DNA of 64,000 nucleotides from Enoplolaimus lenunculus. Its lineage: Eukaryota > Nematoda > Enoplea > Enoplida > Thoracostomopsidae. Location of the stretch: NCBI GenBank assembly GCA_030248215.1, contig JASANG010003296.1:89014-153013 (forward strand), given 5' to 3'. Under the pieces are notes generated by a model, which saw only the letters and a program-made list of their open reading frames with translations, did not search any database and was not told the origin of the DNA. The translations under genes were made by a program, and so were the position numbers. Each line of letters starts with the position of its first letter. Position 1 is the stretch's first letter. Below are positions 10,602 through 21,240 of this stretch, in pieces.

Positions 10602-11042
10602 TACTGTAGTGGCCCAAACAAGAGGAGGTAATAAGAGGGGTCCCCATTTTGAGTCCCGATCAATAGGAGTCCGTACCCCTAATAAAAGTCCGTAAGCGGA
10701 TAGAGTCCCTAAACCAAGATTAGAGTCCGTAAATGTCAATTATCCCTAATTTTAACGCATAAATGACTCCAGGACCAAATAATAAAAGTTGATTTCGAGA
10801 CTTTAACATAAGTTTTGAAAATACATTCCTAAGTGTAACCTTGCATTATCGCCCAAGCTTTTGCTGCAAATCAAAAACCGTTTAATTCAACGGATAATTG
10901 CAGTACCGGATATATATCAGTAACGAAGAGTGGCGGAGGACGGGTTCAAAATAAATACCAGTTCGTAACCGAGTAACCGGGGGTTACCCTCTGGAGACGC
11001 CAAATAAATATCAGTCCCCCTCTTATTCGATTCACTGCAGTA
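10602..11042 (+). mobile_element. TA-flanked CTGTAG-family element, near full length
   Basis: 441 bp between TACTGTAGTGG and its inverse CACTGCAGTA, with AAGAGG/CCTCTTATT just inside. Flanking TA suggests a Tc1/mariner-type 2-bp duplication. The interior contains repeated AGAGTCC/GGACTC words, a CCGGATATAT motif and GGCGGAGGACGGGTT. Other copies: 60282-60703 (minus), fragments at 13600-13740 and 47845-47928, and both arms at the right end. Confidence 0.8.
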
Positions 11043-11234
11043 CAACGCCAAAAAATAACGTTTACTAGCTACTTTGGGTTTAAGGGTCAAAATTTGCGGA
11101 AGATAAGCATTAATATATAATTGAAAGTTGAATTGAACTGGACTCCAAGTAATAAGCAAATACAAAACGCTGAGTGCCAACTAAAGTCGGCTTTATGGAT
11201 GCCTATAAGAAATTGGTGACACAAATCGGGCTAA

Positions 11235-11400
11235 AATGTGGGATAGAATAGAAAAAAAACAAGAAAAAAAAAAAAATATTATTATTATTATATTATTTGG
11301 TTTTGAAGAAAAAAAATTTTCAGACACCCCACTACAATCTGCTTTTACTGCTTTTTAATTTTTTTTTATTTTTAACTTAAATAAAAAAACAAATTTTAAA
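11235..11400. repeat. A- and T-rich low-complexity tract
   Basis: Long A runs, a TAT-repeat stretch and T runs. No tail-like polarity or target duplication to mark it as a retroposon end. Confidence 0.8.
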
Positions 11401-11637
11401 ACTAGCGGCCCCTTTTATATGAGACATTTGTGCACAATAAAATAGAATATTAATCTAATTTTTCTTTTTTTATACTATCTATTTTAGATTATTTTATTCT
11501 TAGATTAGTTTAGATTTTCATACTAGTGCCTGCCCTGTAACGCTTAAGAACTTTCTTCCCAACCCCCTACGCCAATAAAAGTAATATTGGCCGCTCAAGC
11601 TAATCCTAGCAGTATCAATGTCATTTTCTAGGTTAAC

Positions 11638-11887
11638 TTATCCAAGAGTGCTGTGTAGAAAAGAATGTACCCAGCGCACGTTGCGTTTTGGGCGTACCCC
11701 CTGTCAATTTTACACCTCGAAATATTGCAGTTGTAAACAATCTCCGATTATCATTTAAAAAGCATGCGTATTCTACGTTTCAAACATCAATTATCTCCCT
11801 CTAAATAATGTGTAGTCGGCCCAATACGCAACGCCCTGTGGTACATTTTGTACCGCACAAATTTGGGTAGTTACACGCTCTTGTTAA
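11638..11887 (+). mobile_element. Family R inverted-end element
   Basis: Left end TTATCCAAGAGTGCTGTGTA pairs with the right end TAGTTACACGCTCTTGTTAA. The interior (GAATGTACCCAGCG, CACGTTGCGTTTTGGG, and ACGCAACGCCCTGTGG near the right end) recurs at 37798-38092. Confidence 0.75.
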
Positions 11888-12433
11888 CGAGTGATTATCC
11901 ACTCTTGGCTAAACTGACTTGTAGCTTACGCTTAAAGTCCTTTTAAATCACACTCATTTCCGCAGTTTAAGCTACTCAATTGAAGTTTGGAAAATGAAAT
12001 GATACAACAGAATATTAATAGTTTGATCCTAAACCAAATGTATTCTTGTAGGCTTACTTATTAAGAGCGATTTCCTCGCAAACAAGCTGTGTAATTCTTA
12101 GCAGATAAATAATTTTTCGTTCAGCACCTATAAACCAAACCAAAAATGTAATTACCTTAAACTCGTGTTAAACTTAAAAATACGTTAGTCTAAGTTAAAC
12201 TTAAAATTCTAGTTTAGTTGATCCGGCCGGCCATTTAGCGTTACTTAAACGAATATTCGAGTTTAATTAAGCTATAATTTAAGTTTTAGGTTTTAGGGTG
12301 CATTTGTGCTTTAATATGTGGTTCATTTTCTATTTTTTACTGTATTTTATGTGATTTGTACATATGAGCGATGCTGTGGTTACGAAGCGTCAAATGTACA
12401 ACTTCTAGCCATACATCAGGTAAGACTTATAAT
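11888..12433. other. Intergenic, nothing recognised
   Basis: AT-rich, with a few TAAACTTAAA words. No gene or defined repeat. Confidence 0.45.
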
Positions 12434-12706
12434 TGGCCTATGCTCACTTAAAGCCTAAGCATACCTCGCCCTAAGTATTTTTTAAGCATAATTTTCTGTA
12501 AAAAATTATTTTTTTACAAACAAAAATTTTAAATTTTGAAATAAATAGAAGAAAAGAGTAAGTTTAAGTTTTAAACTAATTTTTTGTTTGGTTTATTCTT
12601 AAGCTTAGGCTTATGCTTACGAATGTGCTTATTCTTACGCTTAGGCTTAGGCTTAGGCTTAGGAATATGCTTGTAATACTGTTCGCCCTTGTTCTTTACA
12701 TTGGCC
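12434..12706 (+). mobile_element. GGCC-B element, left end disrupted
   Basis: The right part is canonical: TTAGGC runs, GAATATGCTTGTAATACTG, then GTTCTTTACATTGGCC. The left begins GGCCTATG but lacks the rest of the inverted repeat, and an AT-rich tract separates the halves. Confidence 0.65.
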
Positions 12707-12758
12707 AAATTAGCTAAGAAAATATGCTAGATCGTTTGAATGGCAGCGTTACTTTTTG

Positions 12759-12930
12759 GGCCGTTCCAGTTTCTCGTGGGACAGACTAGGCTTAGAATTT
12801 AGACTACATTTTTTGTTTAGAATCAAGCTTAGGCTCAGGTTTACACTTTTTCAAGGCTTAGGCTTAGGCTTAGGCTTAGTAATAGTAATATGCTTAATCT
12901 ACTGTTACTGCCCTAAAAGTAACATTAGCC
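12759..12930 (+). mobile_element. GGCC-A element with shortened left end
   Basis: The left GGCC is followed directly by GTTCCAGTTTCTCGTGGG, so about 16 bp of the inverted repeat are missing. The right end CCCTAAAAGTAACATTAGCC is intact. Interior has a TTAGGC run of four. Confidence 0.8.
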
Positions 12931-13033
12931 GATGAACAATTTGTATTCCAAAACTTTCAGCGCGACATGAAGGTGTTGGTTTGTTGTGTTTTTTGATACC
13001 TGATGTGCTCTTGGCAAAGGTCTATATTTGTTA

Positions 13034-13217
13034 GGGCTCATGTACAAAACAGGGCCGGAACAGTAGTAAACATATTCCTAAGCGTAAACCTAAGCCTAAA
13101 CCTAAGCCTAAGCGTGAAACTAAGCCTAAGCGTAAGCAAAAAAGTTAGTCTAAAGATTAAACTGACTCTATTACAGCCACGCCGGGAAACGATCCGGCCC
13201 TGTTCTATACATGGGCC
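13034..13217 (-). mobile_element. GGCC-C element with CCTAAG array
   Basis: 184 bp between GGCTCATGTACAAAACAGGG and inverse GGCCCATGTATAGAACAGGG. Flanks TTTGTTAG and TTTGTTTT are a probable decayed 8-bp duplication (6 of 8). Confidence 0.85.
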
Positions 13218-13426
13218 TTTGTTTTGTTAGTGTTTTCTATTTTAATTTGCAACAGCCAAAAGGTATTAAGTTTTATCATTTGTTTTCAATAGTTCGTGGG
13301 TAACTTTACACCTGGAGTCAAAGAACTTTTTCAATATTAAGTGAAACAAAATAACGGATCGTATAAAATTTCTCGCTTACAATATGCAATAAATTTTAAT
13401 AAAAATGAATCAACATTGCAGAAATG

Positions 13427-13575
13427 GGCCCACGTGTAAGATCAGGGGCGGAATGTTTTTCTGTGAGACTACAATAGAGTAAGCTTAAGCTTTAGACTAA
13501 TTTTTTTGCTTGGCTTAGGCTTAGGCTTAGGAAAATGATTGTATACTGTTCCGCCCCTGTTCTTTACATTTTACC
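13427..13575 (+). mobile_element. GGCC-B element
   Basis: Left GGCCCACGTGTAAGATCAGG, right GTTCCGCCCCTGTTCTTTAC then ATTTTACC. A short interior with a single TTAGGC run. Confidence 0.8.
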
Positions 13576-13599
13576 AGCAATGTAGGTACTACTGTAATG

Positions 13600-13740
13600 A
13601 CTTGAAAAAAGGGAGGACGTAAAGACGAGGGTCCCATTTTGAGTTCCAATCAATACGAGTCTGTATCCCTGATTAGAATCCGTTACTTTACAGCGGCCAT
13701 AAGTACTAATTAGAGTCCATTATAGAGATCAATGCAGAAG
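13600..13740 (+). mobile_element. Fragment of the CTGTAG-family element
   Basis: Matches 10622-10720 (GGGTCCCATTTTGAGT, AATACGAGTC, TTAGAGTCC). Both ends are missing. Confidence 0.7.
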
Positions 13741-13997
13741 AATGGCCTAAGCTGTGCAAATAGGTAACCCTCAGACAACCCAAAAATTCAGAAAAAATAT
13801 TAACGGACATGGCAAGCAATAAAAGTGCTCCGAGACACGTGTTTTACTAACCCCAAAACTGAAGCTAAAGCATAAACCAGTGAGAGAAGTGAGCAAGGGA
13901 CACAAGTACTTTTACAAGCTTTAAGATAAGCTGCTGGTTCCTATATGTCAAAAGGCAATTCGTTCAATGCTCACTACCCTCGCTCTAAAGACAAACT

Positions 13998-14190
13998 TGC
14001 CCAGAACAGGGCCGGAACAGTAGTATAAGCATAATCCTAACCCTAAGCTTAAGCCTAAGCCTACGCCTTAAGCGTAAGGATGAACCTATTCCTAAGCCTA
14101 AGCCTAAGCAAAATAATTTAGCCTAAAGCTCAAACTGACTCTAGTACAACACCTCCGGAAAACGATGCGGCCCTGGTCTATACACGGGTC
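13998..14190 (-). mobile_element. GGCC-C element with CCTAAG arrays
   Basis: Ends TGCCCAGAACAGGGCCGGAAC-like and GCGGCCCTGGTCTATACACG. Flanks GACAAACT and AACAAAGT agree at 6 of 8 positions. The interior has the usual two arrays separated by AAGGATGAACCTATTC. Confidence 0.8.
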
Positions 14191-14309
14191 AACAAAGTTT
14201 TGTCTAATGTTATTGTTTGCCGGACCAAGCTTAGCCATTTTATTTTAAGAAAAATTCCATATAGAGTGGTTTATGGGTTGTACTATACTTTTGATGATTT
14301 CGGGCCCTT

Positions 14310-14425
14310 CACCGGCGCCGTCCGTCGCTCTCCGTCACTGTTCGTTCGTCACTCTTTGTCCGTCATTGTTCGACGCTGGCCGCCCTTTGCCGCCCGTCAC
14401 TGTTCCTTACCGTGTACCACACTGC
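14310..14425. repeat. GC-rich CCGTC-repeat tract
   Basis: Irregular CCGTC/CGTCACTGTTC words like those at 41050-41170, in an AT-rich setting. Probably a remnant of the GC-rich GCTATAC family. Confidence 0.6.
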
Positions 14426-14610
14426 ACGTATACTTTTGCGTGACACAGCAAGTCAATTTGTGAACAAAATGATTTTGACATGTGAAGACCCTGCTGTATA
14501 GAAAGTAATTTTTTGCAGCATAGCTTGATGCAATAAAATAAGTATTAGCGCCACCCTAAGCCCTTTTTTGGTAACGGTTCCTATCAGTCCAAATTTCTCG
14601 GTACGCTACT

Positions 14611-14881
14611 TTAACCCTTTCTCACATGAATATTTTCTATTTCCCCTGAGACCTACTTTTATGCTAGGATTCGAACTCCGGTGACTGAAGTGGGAGGCGT
14701 ATACCATCATCACTCAGCAATAGGAGCTTGACGGTCGAGCCCGAGGGGGCTCTCACGTCTTGTGGTGATTTAGTAGTATGTATACGTGTTGCAATTGTTA
14801 AACATGGTACGATATACATTATTTAACGTATATACACTGCGCTTAGTTGCCTATAGGCAACTCAATGTGAGAAGGGGTTAA
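14611..14881 (-). mobile_element. TTAA-flanked element carrying a tRNA-like Pol III promoter
   Basis: 271 bp, TTAA at both ends, inverted ends TTAACCCTTTCTCACAT and ATGTGAGAAGGGGTTAA. On the minus strand it has an A-box-like TTGCTGAGTGATGATGG and B box GAGTTCGAATCC. A perfect 18-bp palindrome AGTTGCCTATAGGCAACT lies near one end (14853-14870). TTAACCC ends suggest a piggyBac-type mover. Confidence 0.85.
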
Positions 14882-15376
14882 TAAAAAACAGCTTTTATTG
14901 CAAAAATTGATAGAATTGGCTTTTCAAAGACCTGACCACGGACACGTTTAATTTAATCAAACCTTTTCATAGTTTACACTACGCTATTATTATCACTTGC
15001 AAATCCTAGGGGGCCTGCAAAGGTCACGGCCATTCACCCCTAACAGCTATCAAACCAACAGTTTTAGTAAAGACTAAAGATTTAGTACTAAAATTGCGTT
15101 TGGTTTGTGGATCGCTTTGCAGACAAGGTTTTTTGGGTATTTATGTATTGCGCGGTGTGTCCCATCACGAATTTCTGGATCCGCTTCTATAGTTGTTGTT
15201 AGCGGCTTTCAATCGTACGAACCATATGTGCAATAAAATGAAACCCTTCAATTTTTGTTTATTTATCGCGTCCTGAAATCACATCTCAAAACCCTGATGG
15301 GTTATTTTTTTATAAAGTACAAAATGAAGTTTTACCCCCGAAACTGATGTGCGGGTTTATTTTGTTGACGTAAAGC
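14882..15376. other. Intergenic with a dispersed-repeat fragment
   Basis: Contains the motif TACTAAAATTGCGTTTGG at about 15090 and a GAATTTCTGGATCCGCTTCT end fragment at about 15170. No gene. Confidence 0.5.
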
Positions 15377-15556
15377 GGCCAATGTATAGAATAGGACCGT
15401 AACAGTAGTATAAACGTTATTTCGAAGCCTAAAAGCGTAAATATGTGCACATATACCTAAGCCTAAGCCTAGGCGATCAAATCGTCTAAAGCTTGAACTT
15501 ATACTCTATGGCTGACCCGCAGCAAAACGTTCCGCCACTGATCTTTTACATGGGCC
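15377..15556 (-). mobile_element. GGCC element with mixed C-type and B-type ends
   Basis: Left end GGCCAATGTATAGAATAGGA is C-type; right end CCACTGATCTTTTACATGGG is B-type. The interior has CCTAAG runs. It looks like a recombinant between two classes. Confidence 0.8.
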
Positions 15557-16017
15557 TGCGAAGCTAATAAATTTGTGATACGATTTTTGACTCATGTATA
15601 CATCTGAAAAGAACTCGAGGGATATTGAATCAAACTGTTTCGCTTATTAGGATTGAGTTTTGGGCACTTGGGGTGTTTACTATATCTTGGCATAATGTGT
15701 TCCACTTAAATGAAACTCGAAATATATTGTCTGTATACCGAGCATCAGTAAAGATTGAAAAAACTATGCATATCAAAACAAACATTAATCAGAATCTTTC
15801 AATTTTGGCCAACAGAATTTAATTGTTCTATGTACAAATTTTCAAATGTAAACTTTAAGACACAAGACTCTCAAGCTTTTTTGTAAACTTTTGGGAAAGG
15901 TCGGCTATATATGAAATTCCGCGAAAACTGCTGTATTTAGATCAGAACTAAACGCTACCCGCGGCGCGGGAACGGTAAGAAAATTTTGACACGGGTGTAC
16001 CTGCGAGTACAAAATGT
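15557..16017. other. Intergenic, nothing recognised
   Basis: AT-rich, with one 65-codon open frame lacking any family signal. Confidence 0.45.
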
Positions 16018-16753
16018 GAAGCCTAAGCCTAAGCCTAAGCCTTATGCGGGGTTCACGTTATAACCGGAGCAGCTTAGGACACGTTTTGTCCCTATTAGAT
16101 TATTGGGTAACATTTTGTCTGTTCATAGACCCCACACCGTAGTCAAAAATTCTATTTGTCTATTACCATGTGTGGGTCACCTTTTGTTCTCCCATATCAT
16201 GATATTCGAGCTATTGTTTGCGAATATCATATGATATAATTTTAAATGTCTGTATACTGGAGGTAACATACCCAAATTGCCCTATTAAATATCGTATGAT
16301 ACTAGGATTTGAAATTTGAATTTTTGAGTTTTCAAGCTGTGGTTCTAAGCGATTCTGTGTCGGAAACGATTTGCAGGCGTGCATTTGGTATTTAAAGCAC
16401 ATCTGTACCTCTGCCGTCTTACTTTCCATTGTTTATTAAGCCCGCGGAATATCATATGATATTCGTAAAATTTTGGAATATCATATGATATTCACAAAAA
16501 TGTCCCACAGTATCACGTGACATACGTGGTTTGTAAGCCAATGTCATATGACATTCGAGTTTTGCTTGTTAACCCAACATAAGAGCCCGAATATGAACGT
16601 TGACGTCGAATAAACATGGGACAAATCGTGACCCGCCTGCCCCGGTTATAACATGAATCCCGCATAAGCCAAGCAAAAAAATAGTCTAAAGCTTAAGCTT
16701 ACGCTATTGCAGTACCACAGAAAAACGTTCCGCCCCAGATATTTACATTGGCC
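16018..16753 (-). mobile_element. GGCC-B element split by a 620-bp insertion
   Basis: CCTAAG repeats at 16020-16042 stop at the inserted element and the B-type half resumes at 16667 (AGCCAAGCAAAAAAATAGTC) through CCGCCCCAGATATTTACATT to GGCC at 16750-16753. The left end is not visible. Confidence 0.8.
16045..16664. mobile_element. TA-flanked element rich in CATATG palindromes, nested
   Basis: Ends TGCGGGGTTCACGTTATAAC and its inverse, with imperfect inverted repeats of about 47 bp ending in TTTTGTCCC. TA lies on both sides (16043-16044, 16665-16666), consistent with a 2-bp duplication of the host TTAGGC element. Inside are six or seven palindromes of the type ATATCATATGATAT, two as near-identical neighbours. 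Confidence 0.85.
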
Positions 16754-17134
16754 AGAATTGAAAACGCGGGTAAAAAATTTTGATTCCTTGCAAGCCTGAA
16801 ATTTTCATAAAAAAACTTGAAACCATATAATGTAGAAAAACTTGGATTTTTACTCTGTTTTTACCGTATGGGTGAAAAATAAGTAGCGAGCGAGTAACTT
16901 CAATGCACTGCAAATTTACACAATTGTATTGAACGCATAAGAAAAAATAATGTCAGATAAAGGCGAGCAATGGTAAAGGAATTTTGCGCGGGTAAAGGAT
17001 GATAACGGACAAAGAAATTTTGCGCTGATATACCGCGGGTAAAATGTAAAACTTCCGTGGGTAAAGCGTAGCGCCGATAAAAAATCTTTCCCAACACCTC
17101 TGAATATATCGGAACAGTTTCCGTTAAAATTTGT
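16754..17134. other. Intergenic, nothing recognised
   Basis: AT-rich with irregular GCGGGTAAA words. No gene. Confidence 0.45.
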
Positions 17135-17319
17135 GGCCCATGTTACTTTAAGGGGCGTCCAGGTTTCTGGTGGGTCTATAAAAGTGTAGTATTAGATTCT
17201 ATATTACATTTTGTTGCTTAGGCTTAAGCTTAGGAATACGTTTTTGCAACGTTTAGGCTTAGGCTTAGGCTTAGGAATACACATAATCTACCGTTGCGCC
17301 GCTTAAAGTAACATTGGCC
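17135..17319 (+). mobile_element. GGCC-A element, intact, TTAGGC array
   Basis: 185 bp. Ends GGCCCATGTTACTTTAAGGG and inverse GGCCAATGTTACTTTAAGCG. Perfect 8-bp duplication AAATTTGT at 17127-17134 and 17320-17327. Confidence 0.95.
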
Positions 17320-17602
17320 AAATTTGTTATAATTATAAAACTATAGTTGAGTCACGCAATTCCTTTAATAGGCAAGTTTTTCTTTTTCGATTTTCGCATT
17401 TTAGTTTAATCACATACTAAAGTATTTCCGACAAAACGCGGGTCCGCAAAAATCATTTGTAATCATTTTCTCAAAAGAAACCAACCGCTGCAGTGGTATG
17501 CAAAAACTTCTATGGAAGACGATTGGACAAAGCATAGTTGTAAGTAAAATTAATATTAAAAAAGTTATGACCCTTGTACACCCCCATTTTTATACCTTAG
17601 CC

Positions 17603-17855
17603 GGCCCATGTATAGAACAGGGCCGAATCGTTTTCCTGCGGGGCTGTAATAGAGTCAGTTTAATCTGTAAACTAACTTTTTAGGCTTTGGCTTAGGCTTA
17701 GGCTTAGGAATAGGCTCGTCCTTACTTTTAGGCTTAGGCTTAGGCTTCCACTTATGCTTAGGCTTAGGAATAGGCTCATCCTTACGCTTAGGCTTAGGCT
17801 TAGGCCTAGGATAATGTTGATACTACGGGTTCCGATCCTGTTCTATACATGGACC
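17603..17855 (+). mobile_element. GGCC-C element, long form with repeated TTAGGC-spacer blocks
   Basis: 253 bp. Ends GGCCCATGTATAGAACAGGG and inverse GGTCCATGTATAGAACAGGA. The TTAGGC-run plus AATAGGCTC(G/A)TCCTTA spacer block occurs twice, so this copy expanded internally. Flanks CCTTAGCC and TTTTAGCC agree at 6 of 8. Confidence 0.9.
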
Positions 17856-18639
17856 TTTTAGCCTATGCTAAAAGTTTGGCTTGAGTAAAATGCTTCCTAA
17901 AACCTAAACCTAAGCCTTATTATTAACATATGGTGAGCGTAAGTGTACAAGAAGCGAAAGTTTTACATCGATGTTTAGAAATTATGCGTTTGATCTGAAT
18001 TGAACTAGGCGATGGTGTCTCGTATTTGAATCTTGTTCACGAACGAGTGTATGCTTTTAATAGAGTAAGGATTTCGATTTTACTATTGAATGTCAGATAG
18101 CGAGAAGGATACACAAAACGGAATTCGTTGTCATCGTTTTGATCTCAGCGGCAGATCCAGAAATTTTCTCACGGGACGGCGTACATCCGCACGCTCTCGC
18201 TCTGGATCCGCTAGCGTTTGACCAGGGCCACGATAAAAATTCTCAAATAGACTAAAATGTATACGTCGCGACTCTGTGTCAAGATTGCAAAAGTGATACT
18301 TCTAACGGTGTTATGACATTTCGACTCATCTGTCAACTCGACATCCCTAAAGTACAAGTTGCAATCCGAAATCTTGTCGACTCGACAATTTGTAAGTATC
18401 CCACTTTTTATGCTGAGGCCTAGACCTGTGTTTAAGATTATGATTTAGAGAATCTCATTAGAACATTGTCGATCGACGAGTTATCGTGCAACGATTTGTC
18501 GTATTATAGATTCATTTCTGACAGATTTATTTTTACTCTAATAAACTTAAAATACAGCAGTTTCTGATCACTTTATTTTTAGTTGAACAGATAACAGATA
18601 CCGATTATTTACCATTTAATTTTTAAAAGCTACTTATGT
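17856..18639. other. Intergenic with a few end fragments
   Basis: CCTAAACCTAAGCC words near 17900 and a hAT-like GGCAGATCCAGAAATTTTCT fragment near 18150. No gene. Confidence 0.45.
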
Positions 18640-18645
18640 GCAGAT

Positions 18646-18650
18646 ATGAA

Positions 18651-18685
<35 letters not shown>

Positions 18686-18775
18686 ATATATAAATGAATA
18701 TATATAAATAAATATATAAATATATATTTATATATGTATCTATATATACATATAGACATATATATGTATACATAA
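18646..18775. repeat. (AAAT)n and (AT)-rich microsatellite
   Basis: About ten AAAT units pass into TATA/ATAT-rich sequence with ATATATGTAT words. Confidence 0.95.
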
Positions 18776-19944
18776 AAATTTAATACCTTTCTAAATTTTG
18801 GTAAAGGTAATAAAGTTCACGTCTCCTTGCTATTTAAGAAAAAAAATAAAAGTTAACAACATATTCTTTCATAACTCAGCATAATATTTCATTAAGTATT
18901 TGTCCACAACCCCCCAACTGAGATCATTTCACACACAGCGGAAGATCCAAAAATTTCTGATACAGAAGGACACGGGATACGTCGTGATATGTAAAAATAC
19001 TGAAAAACTCTCGCACGCAACGCGAGCGAGAAACCAAACGCAATGTTTGGTGTTAAATTTTAACAAAATCGCCATTTTGATTCTTGTTGGAAGACTTGAC
19101 CGGCTTCGACCCCGAGTGGCTTTTATTAACGGCTTCGACCCCGAGTGGCTTTTACTAAAATTGTATCATTCGTCAACACCAAAAAACTCTCAAATCCTGA
19201 CAAAGAAACAGATCTTGTCTTAGATTTTAGCGTCACACATAATCGAAATTAAAGTTAGTGGTTTTGCATTTTTGCAATATAAAACTTAAATTGTGCAATT
19301 TAAATGCAGTGTTTTGGGCAATTTTGGCATGCGACCACCACCAGTAGCAGCAGCACCACAACAAACCGCAACGCTTATGCAATCTGTAAGCAAAATGATT
19401 TGATATATTGCGCAATGGTTATATATCACAGGGGTAAACCTAGAGTCGAAAACTGGGGCCGAGCGTCTATTATAATAGATATTTGACAGGAGGGAACGCT
19501 GTCTTGCTGAACCATTATTAATATTAAGAGTTTACCAATTCAGCTAAAGTAACAGTACATTATTTGTTTCTTAGAAGTTTGCTCACCCTCATTTCTAAAT
19601 TTGTACGCTACACCATAGGTTAATACATATGGTGTCGGTTTGGAATAAATGTTTATTATTTTTGCTTTTATAAACTTTGCAGAAACTTTTAATGCGTTCT
19701 ACATTAATTATGGTGATTTTGAGGTCGGCATGGTCAGCATACAAGGGGTGGACTGGTTTTCTGCCCCCCCCCGTCGTTTTGTTTTGGTTTAACATACGTT
19801 TTATTTTTAAGACAATGATTTGATTTTAAAATCACACTTTGAAATAGTTCGCGGATTTTTTTGAAGGCAATGTAAACTTAAAATTGTGTGTCGTACATCT
19901 TTAGGCGTTTGAGTGCCATGGAGCAGGAAAACGTTGCACGTTTC
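18776..19944. other. Intergenic, small tandem duplication only
   Basis: A 31-bp segment containing CGGCTTCGACCCCGAGTGGC is directly repeated near 19100-19160. A GCGAGCGAGAAACCAAACGC motif lies at about 19020. No gene. Confidence 0.5.
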
Positions 19945-20093
19945 GACCAATGTAAACATCAGGGACTGTACGATTTTCAGCGGGACTGCAAAAGAATAAC
20001 CTTAAGCTGGTAGACTGATTTTTTGCTTAAGCTTAGGCTTTAAGTTATGAATTTACTTATACTACTGTTGCGACCCTGTTCTATACATTGGTC
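19945..20093 (+). mobile_element. GGCC-B/C element, degraded
   Basis: Left GACCAATGTAAACATCAGGG, right GCGACCCTGTTCTATACATT then GGTC. One short TTAGGC remnant inside. Confidence 0.75.
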
Positions 20094-20592
20094 CCAGTTT
20101 ACAAGGGAAGGAATATTGTAGAGATCTAGGACCCATATGACCCGTATTGTCCAACGTGCGTAGCACATATCATCAGTTGGTGATAAGTCTTGCAGTCTTT
20201 GAACCAATGAATGGCGAGGTTAAAAAATCACCATATGTTTCGTAGTTGACATAATATATATGCAATAGGAATGAGAAGATGGTATAGCTGTGCCCAATTT
20301 CTAGCCTGGGTCCAAAAACCGATAACTGCTTCAAGTTTTAGTGTTGAAATGATTAATTTATACCAATCAGTGCCAAAAAGCTATCTAAAATTTCAATTTC
20401 TTGGAAATTTATTTCTAACACTAATAAGCAAGTTAATGATGCAGCTTATTGACAATGCAGTTGAATAATTGCTCTAATATTCAAAAACGTTGGCGTAAGA
20501 TTACACTTGGCTCAAAGTTTTAATGAAACGAGCAATTTTACGAAAATACATTTTATCGAAAAAATCAATTTTTTTTATTTTCAAGTCTAAAT
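20094..20592. other. Intergenic, nothing recognised
   Basis: AT-rich. A TATCATCAGTTGGTGATAAG word recurs near 24590 and 39150 but no element can be bounded. Confidence 0.45.
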
Positions 20593-20690
20593 CTGGCCCG
20601 TAGTCCCAAGGGCGGGTAGGGGGGCTTAGCCCCTCTAGAAAACTTTTGGCTCGCTAAAAGATTTTTAACCTTGCTTGCTAGCCAACAAAA
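20593..20690 (+). mobile_element. Left half of a family D element
   Basis: Starts CTGGCCCGTAGTCCCAAGGG and runs to TTTAACCTTGCTTGCTAGCC, then passes into the adjacent minisatellite. The right half is absent. Confidence 0.75.
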
Positions 20691-20732
20691 TGCTTCTGTT
20701 TCACTGCAGAAGCAAAAAAGAAGGTATCTCCC

Positions 20733-21240
20733 GCAATAAAATCTGGTTCCTTCTAAAATTATGGAGCCCAAGAAGTGAAACAAGTCGTGAAATAAAATCT
20801 GGTTCCTTCTAAAATTATGCACCCCAAAATGTCAAACAGGTCGCGACCTAAATCTGGTTCCTTCTAAAATTATGAAGCCCAAAAAGTCAAACAGTCGTGA
20901 AATAAAATCTGGTTCCTTGTAAAATTATGAAGCCCAAAAAGTCAAACAGTCGTGAAATAAAATCTGGTTCTTTCTAAAATTATGCAGCCCAAAATGTTAA
21001 ACATGTAGCTAAATAAAATCTGGTTCCTTGTAAAATTATGAAGCCCAGAAAGTTGAACAAGTCGCGAAATAAGATCTGGTTCCTTTTAAAATTATGGGGC
21101 CCAAAAAGTCAAACAACTCGCGAAATGAAATCTGGTTCCATCTAAGATTATGGAGCCCAAGAAGCCAAACAAGTCGAAAAAAAAATTCTGGTTCCTTCTA
21201 AAGTTATGGGGCCCAAAAACTCGACCAGGTCACAAACAAA
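20733..21240. repeat. 55-56-bp tandem minisatellite, nine copies
   Basis: Unit carries TCTGGTTCCTTCTAAAATTA then GGAGCCCAAGAAGTC-like sequence. Starts of the CTGGTT word at 20743, 20799, 20854, 20909, 20964, 21020, 21076, 21132 and 21188 show a period of 55-56. Confidence 0.95.

Noticed and set aside
14650-14730. Functional tRNA gene on the minus strand
   Set aside because: Pol III boxes are present but the unit sits inside a repeated TTAA element and the arms do not form a full cloverleaf.
17650-17830. TTAGGC runs as a real telomere or ancient chromosome-end fusion
   Set aside because: Runs are only two to four units, broken by a fixed spacer, and are bounded by transposon ends with target duplications.
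20733-21240. Possible CRISPR array
   Set aside because: The units are direct tandem copies with no unique spacers, in an animal-type genome.
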